Shown one piece after another: positions 62,852 through 64,000 of a stretch of DNA of 64,000 nucleotides. Positions within the stretch are counted from its first letter, which is position 1; every line of letters begins with the position of its first letter. The notes beneath the pieces are model-generated. The model was given only the letters and a program-made list of their open reading frames with translations. It was not told where the DNA came from and ran no database searches. This DNA comes from Heyndrickxia shackletonii (GTDB taxonomy: Bacteria; Bacillota; Bacilli; Bacillales; Bacillaceae_C), in the NCBI RefSeq assembly GCF_001420715.1, contig NZ_LJJC01000004.1:1549678-1613677 (forward strand). The letters are read 5' to 3'. Position numbers and translations under genes: made by a program.

Positions 62852-64000
62852 ATGTCAGCAAAATGGGAAAAGCAAGAAGGGAATCAAGGAATTCTTACTA
62901 TTGAAGTTGATGTAGAAACAGTAAATAAAGGATTAGATGCTGCATTCAAAAAAGTAGTAAAACAAGTGAATATTCCAGGATTCCGTAAAGGAAAAATGCC
63001 ACGCAGTTTATTTGAAAAACGTTTCGGTGTAGAATCACTATACCAAGATGCTCTTGATATTATTCTTCCAGATGCATATGCGAATGCAATTGAAGAAACA
63101 GGAATTTTCCCTGTTGATCGCCCTGAGATTGATATTGAGCAAATGGAAAAAGGAAAAGAATTAATTATTAAGGCTACTGTTACTGTAAAACCAGAAGTTA
63201 AGCTTGGCGAATACAAAGGCTTAGAAGTTGAAAAACAAGATACGGAAGTAACAGATGAAGATGTTGAAAATGAATTAAAAACTCTTCAAGAACGTCAAGC
63301 TGAATTAGTTATTAAAGAAGATGGAACTGCAGAAAACGGTGATACAGTTGTTATCGATTTCGAAGGTTTCGTAGACGGTGAAGCATTTGAAGGCGGAAAA
63401 GCTGAAAATTACTCATTAGAACTTGGTTCAGGAAGCTTCATTCCAGGATTTGAAGAACAATTAGTAGGTACAAAAGCTGGAGAAGAAAAAGACGTAGAAG
63501 TAACGTTCCCAGAAGAATATCATGCAGCAGAATTGGCTGGAAAGCCTGCTACATTTAAAGTGACTGTTCATGAAATTAAAGGGAAAGAACTTCCTGCTTT
63601 AGATGATGAATTTGCAAAAGATGTAGACGATGAAGTAGAAACATTAGCTGATCTTAAAGAAAAAACAAAGAAAAGATTAGTTGAATCTAAAGAACATCAA
63701 GCAAAACATGCTTTAGAAGATGCTGTCGTTGAAAAAGCTGCTGCCAACGCAGAAATCGATATACCTGAAGCAATGATTAACACGGAAGTAGATCGCATGG
63801 TTCAAGAGTTTGGACAACGTCTACAAATGCAAGGAATGAATCTTGAATTATACTTCCAATTCTCTGGTCAAGATGAAGATCAACTCCGTGCTCAAATGAA
63901 AGAAGATGCAGAAAAACGTGTTAGAATTAATTTAACCCTTGAAGCAATCGCTGATGCGGAGAATATCGAAGTTTCTGATGAAGAAGCAGAAGAAGAAATT
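62852..64000 (+). CDS. tig: trigger factor, 5' part
   Basis: Ribosome-bound chaperone and peptidyl-prolyl isomerase. The gene runs off the window after 383 codons; the full family length is about 430. The N-terminal ribosome-binding domain has the signature [19 protein letters not shown] (about residues 43-61). The FKBP-type isomerase domain (about 150-245) has [20 protein letters not shown] and [18 protein letters not shown]. The C-terminal chaperone domain begins near [10 protein letters not shown]. The ATG follows GGAGGGAAAGG. Confidence 0.96.
   Translation, partial: MSAKWEKQEGNQGILTIEVDVETVNKGLDAAFKKVVKQVNIPGFRKGKMPRSLFEKRFGVESLYQDALDIILPDAYANAIEETGIFPVDRPEIDIEQMEKGKELIIKATVTVKPEVKLGEYKGLEVEKQDTEVTDEDVENELKTLQERQAELVIKEDGTAENGDTVVIDFEGFVDGEAFEGGKAENYSLELGSGSFIPGFEEQLVGTKAGEEKDVEVTFPEEYHAAELAGKPATFKVTVHEIKGKELPALDDEFAKDVDDEVETLADLKEKTKKRLVESKEHQAKHALEDAVVEKAAANAEIDIPEAMINTEVDRMVQEFGQRLQMQGMNLELYFQFSGQDEDQLRAQMKEDAEKRVRINLTLEAIADAENIEVSDEEAEEEI

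Noticed and set aside
62724-62915. 63-codon frame overlapping the start of tig
   Set aside because: It occupies the tig leader and runs into tig in another frame; tig has the proper start and ribosome binding site.
62884-63216. 110-codon minus-strand frame inside tig
   Set aside because: It is the antisense shadow of a highly conserved plus-strand gene.

Overview
The window is a low-GC, Gram-positive, endospore-forming chromosome segment from the Bacillaceae. The gene order (icd-mdh ... polA-mutM-ytaF-coaE-gapB-speD-nrdR-dnaB-dnaI-ytxC-thrS-infC-rpmI-rplT-ysdA ... pheST ... rnhC-yshB-polX-mutSB-yshE-lcfA-fadR-fadB-etfBA-trxA-uvrC-lysC-yslB-sdhCAB-ysmA-gerE-ysmB-racE-gerM-rph-ysnA-ysnB ... 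ysoA-tig) is the conserved backbone known from Bacillus subtilis. Sporulation and germination genes (ytaF, ytxC, sspI, gerE, gerM), T-boxes, a lysine riboswitch, an L20-type leader and FadR operators all fit this lineage. I cannot name the species.

Layout. 1-7.0 kb: end of the TCA gene icd, then mdh, a MaoC-like gene, polA, mutM, ytaF, coaE. 7.0-8.9 kb: a group IIC intron just after the coaE terminator. 9-15 kb: gapB with a CcpN-like dyad, speD with an unusual leader, nrdR, the helicase-loading pair dnaB-dnaI, and ytxC. 15-19 kb: T-box-controlled thrS and the infC-rpmI-rplT operon. 19-30 kb: small membrane proteins, an M42 aminopeptidase, sspI, an RNA methylase, T-box-controlled pheST, a BI-1 family protein, fdhD and rnhC. 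30-41 kb: yshB-polX-mutSB-yshE and the FadR-controlled fatty-acid degradation cluster. 41-48 kb: a copper ATPase inserted before trxA, then uvrC, riboswitch-controlled lysC and yslB. 49-58 kb: succinate dehydrogenase, ysmA, gerE, ysmB, racE, gerM, rph, ysnA, ysnB. 58-64 kb: a tRNA-like remnant, tRNA-Arg(UCU), a second copy of the group II intron, nitric oxide synthase, ysoA and the 5' part of tig.

Accessory content is small. It consists of two apparently identical 1896-bp introns in direct orientation about 51 kb apart, the copper ATPase, nos, and three families of dispersed noncoding repeats. The most interesting structures are (1) the speD leader, which holds a possible anti-Shine-Dalgarno strand and an 11-codon ORF; (2) a tRNA 5'-half embedded in an inverted element between a consensus promoter and tRNA-Arg; (3) quadruplet palindromic arrays of a roughly 22-nt module at 21.5 and 28.3-28.7 kb; and (4) a vestigial second C-terminus of sdhA. 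I did not find a convincing new multi-gene system such as a defence island or a biosynthetic cluster.
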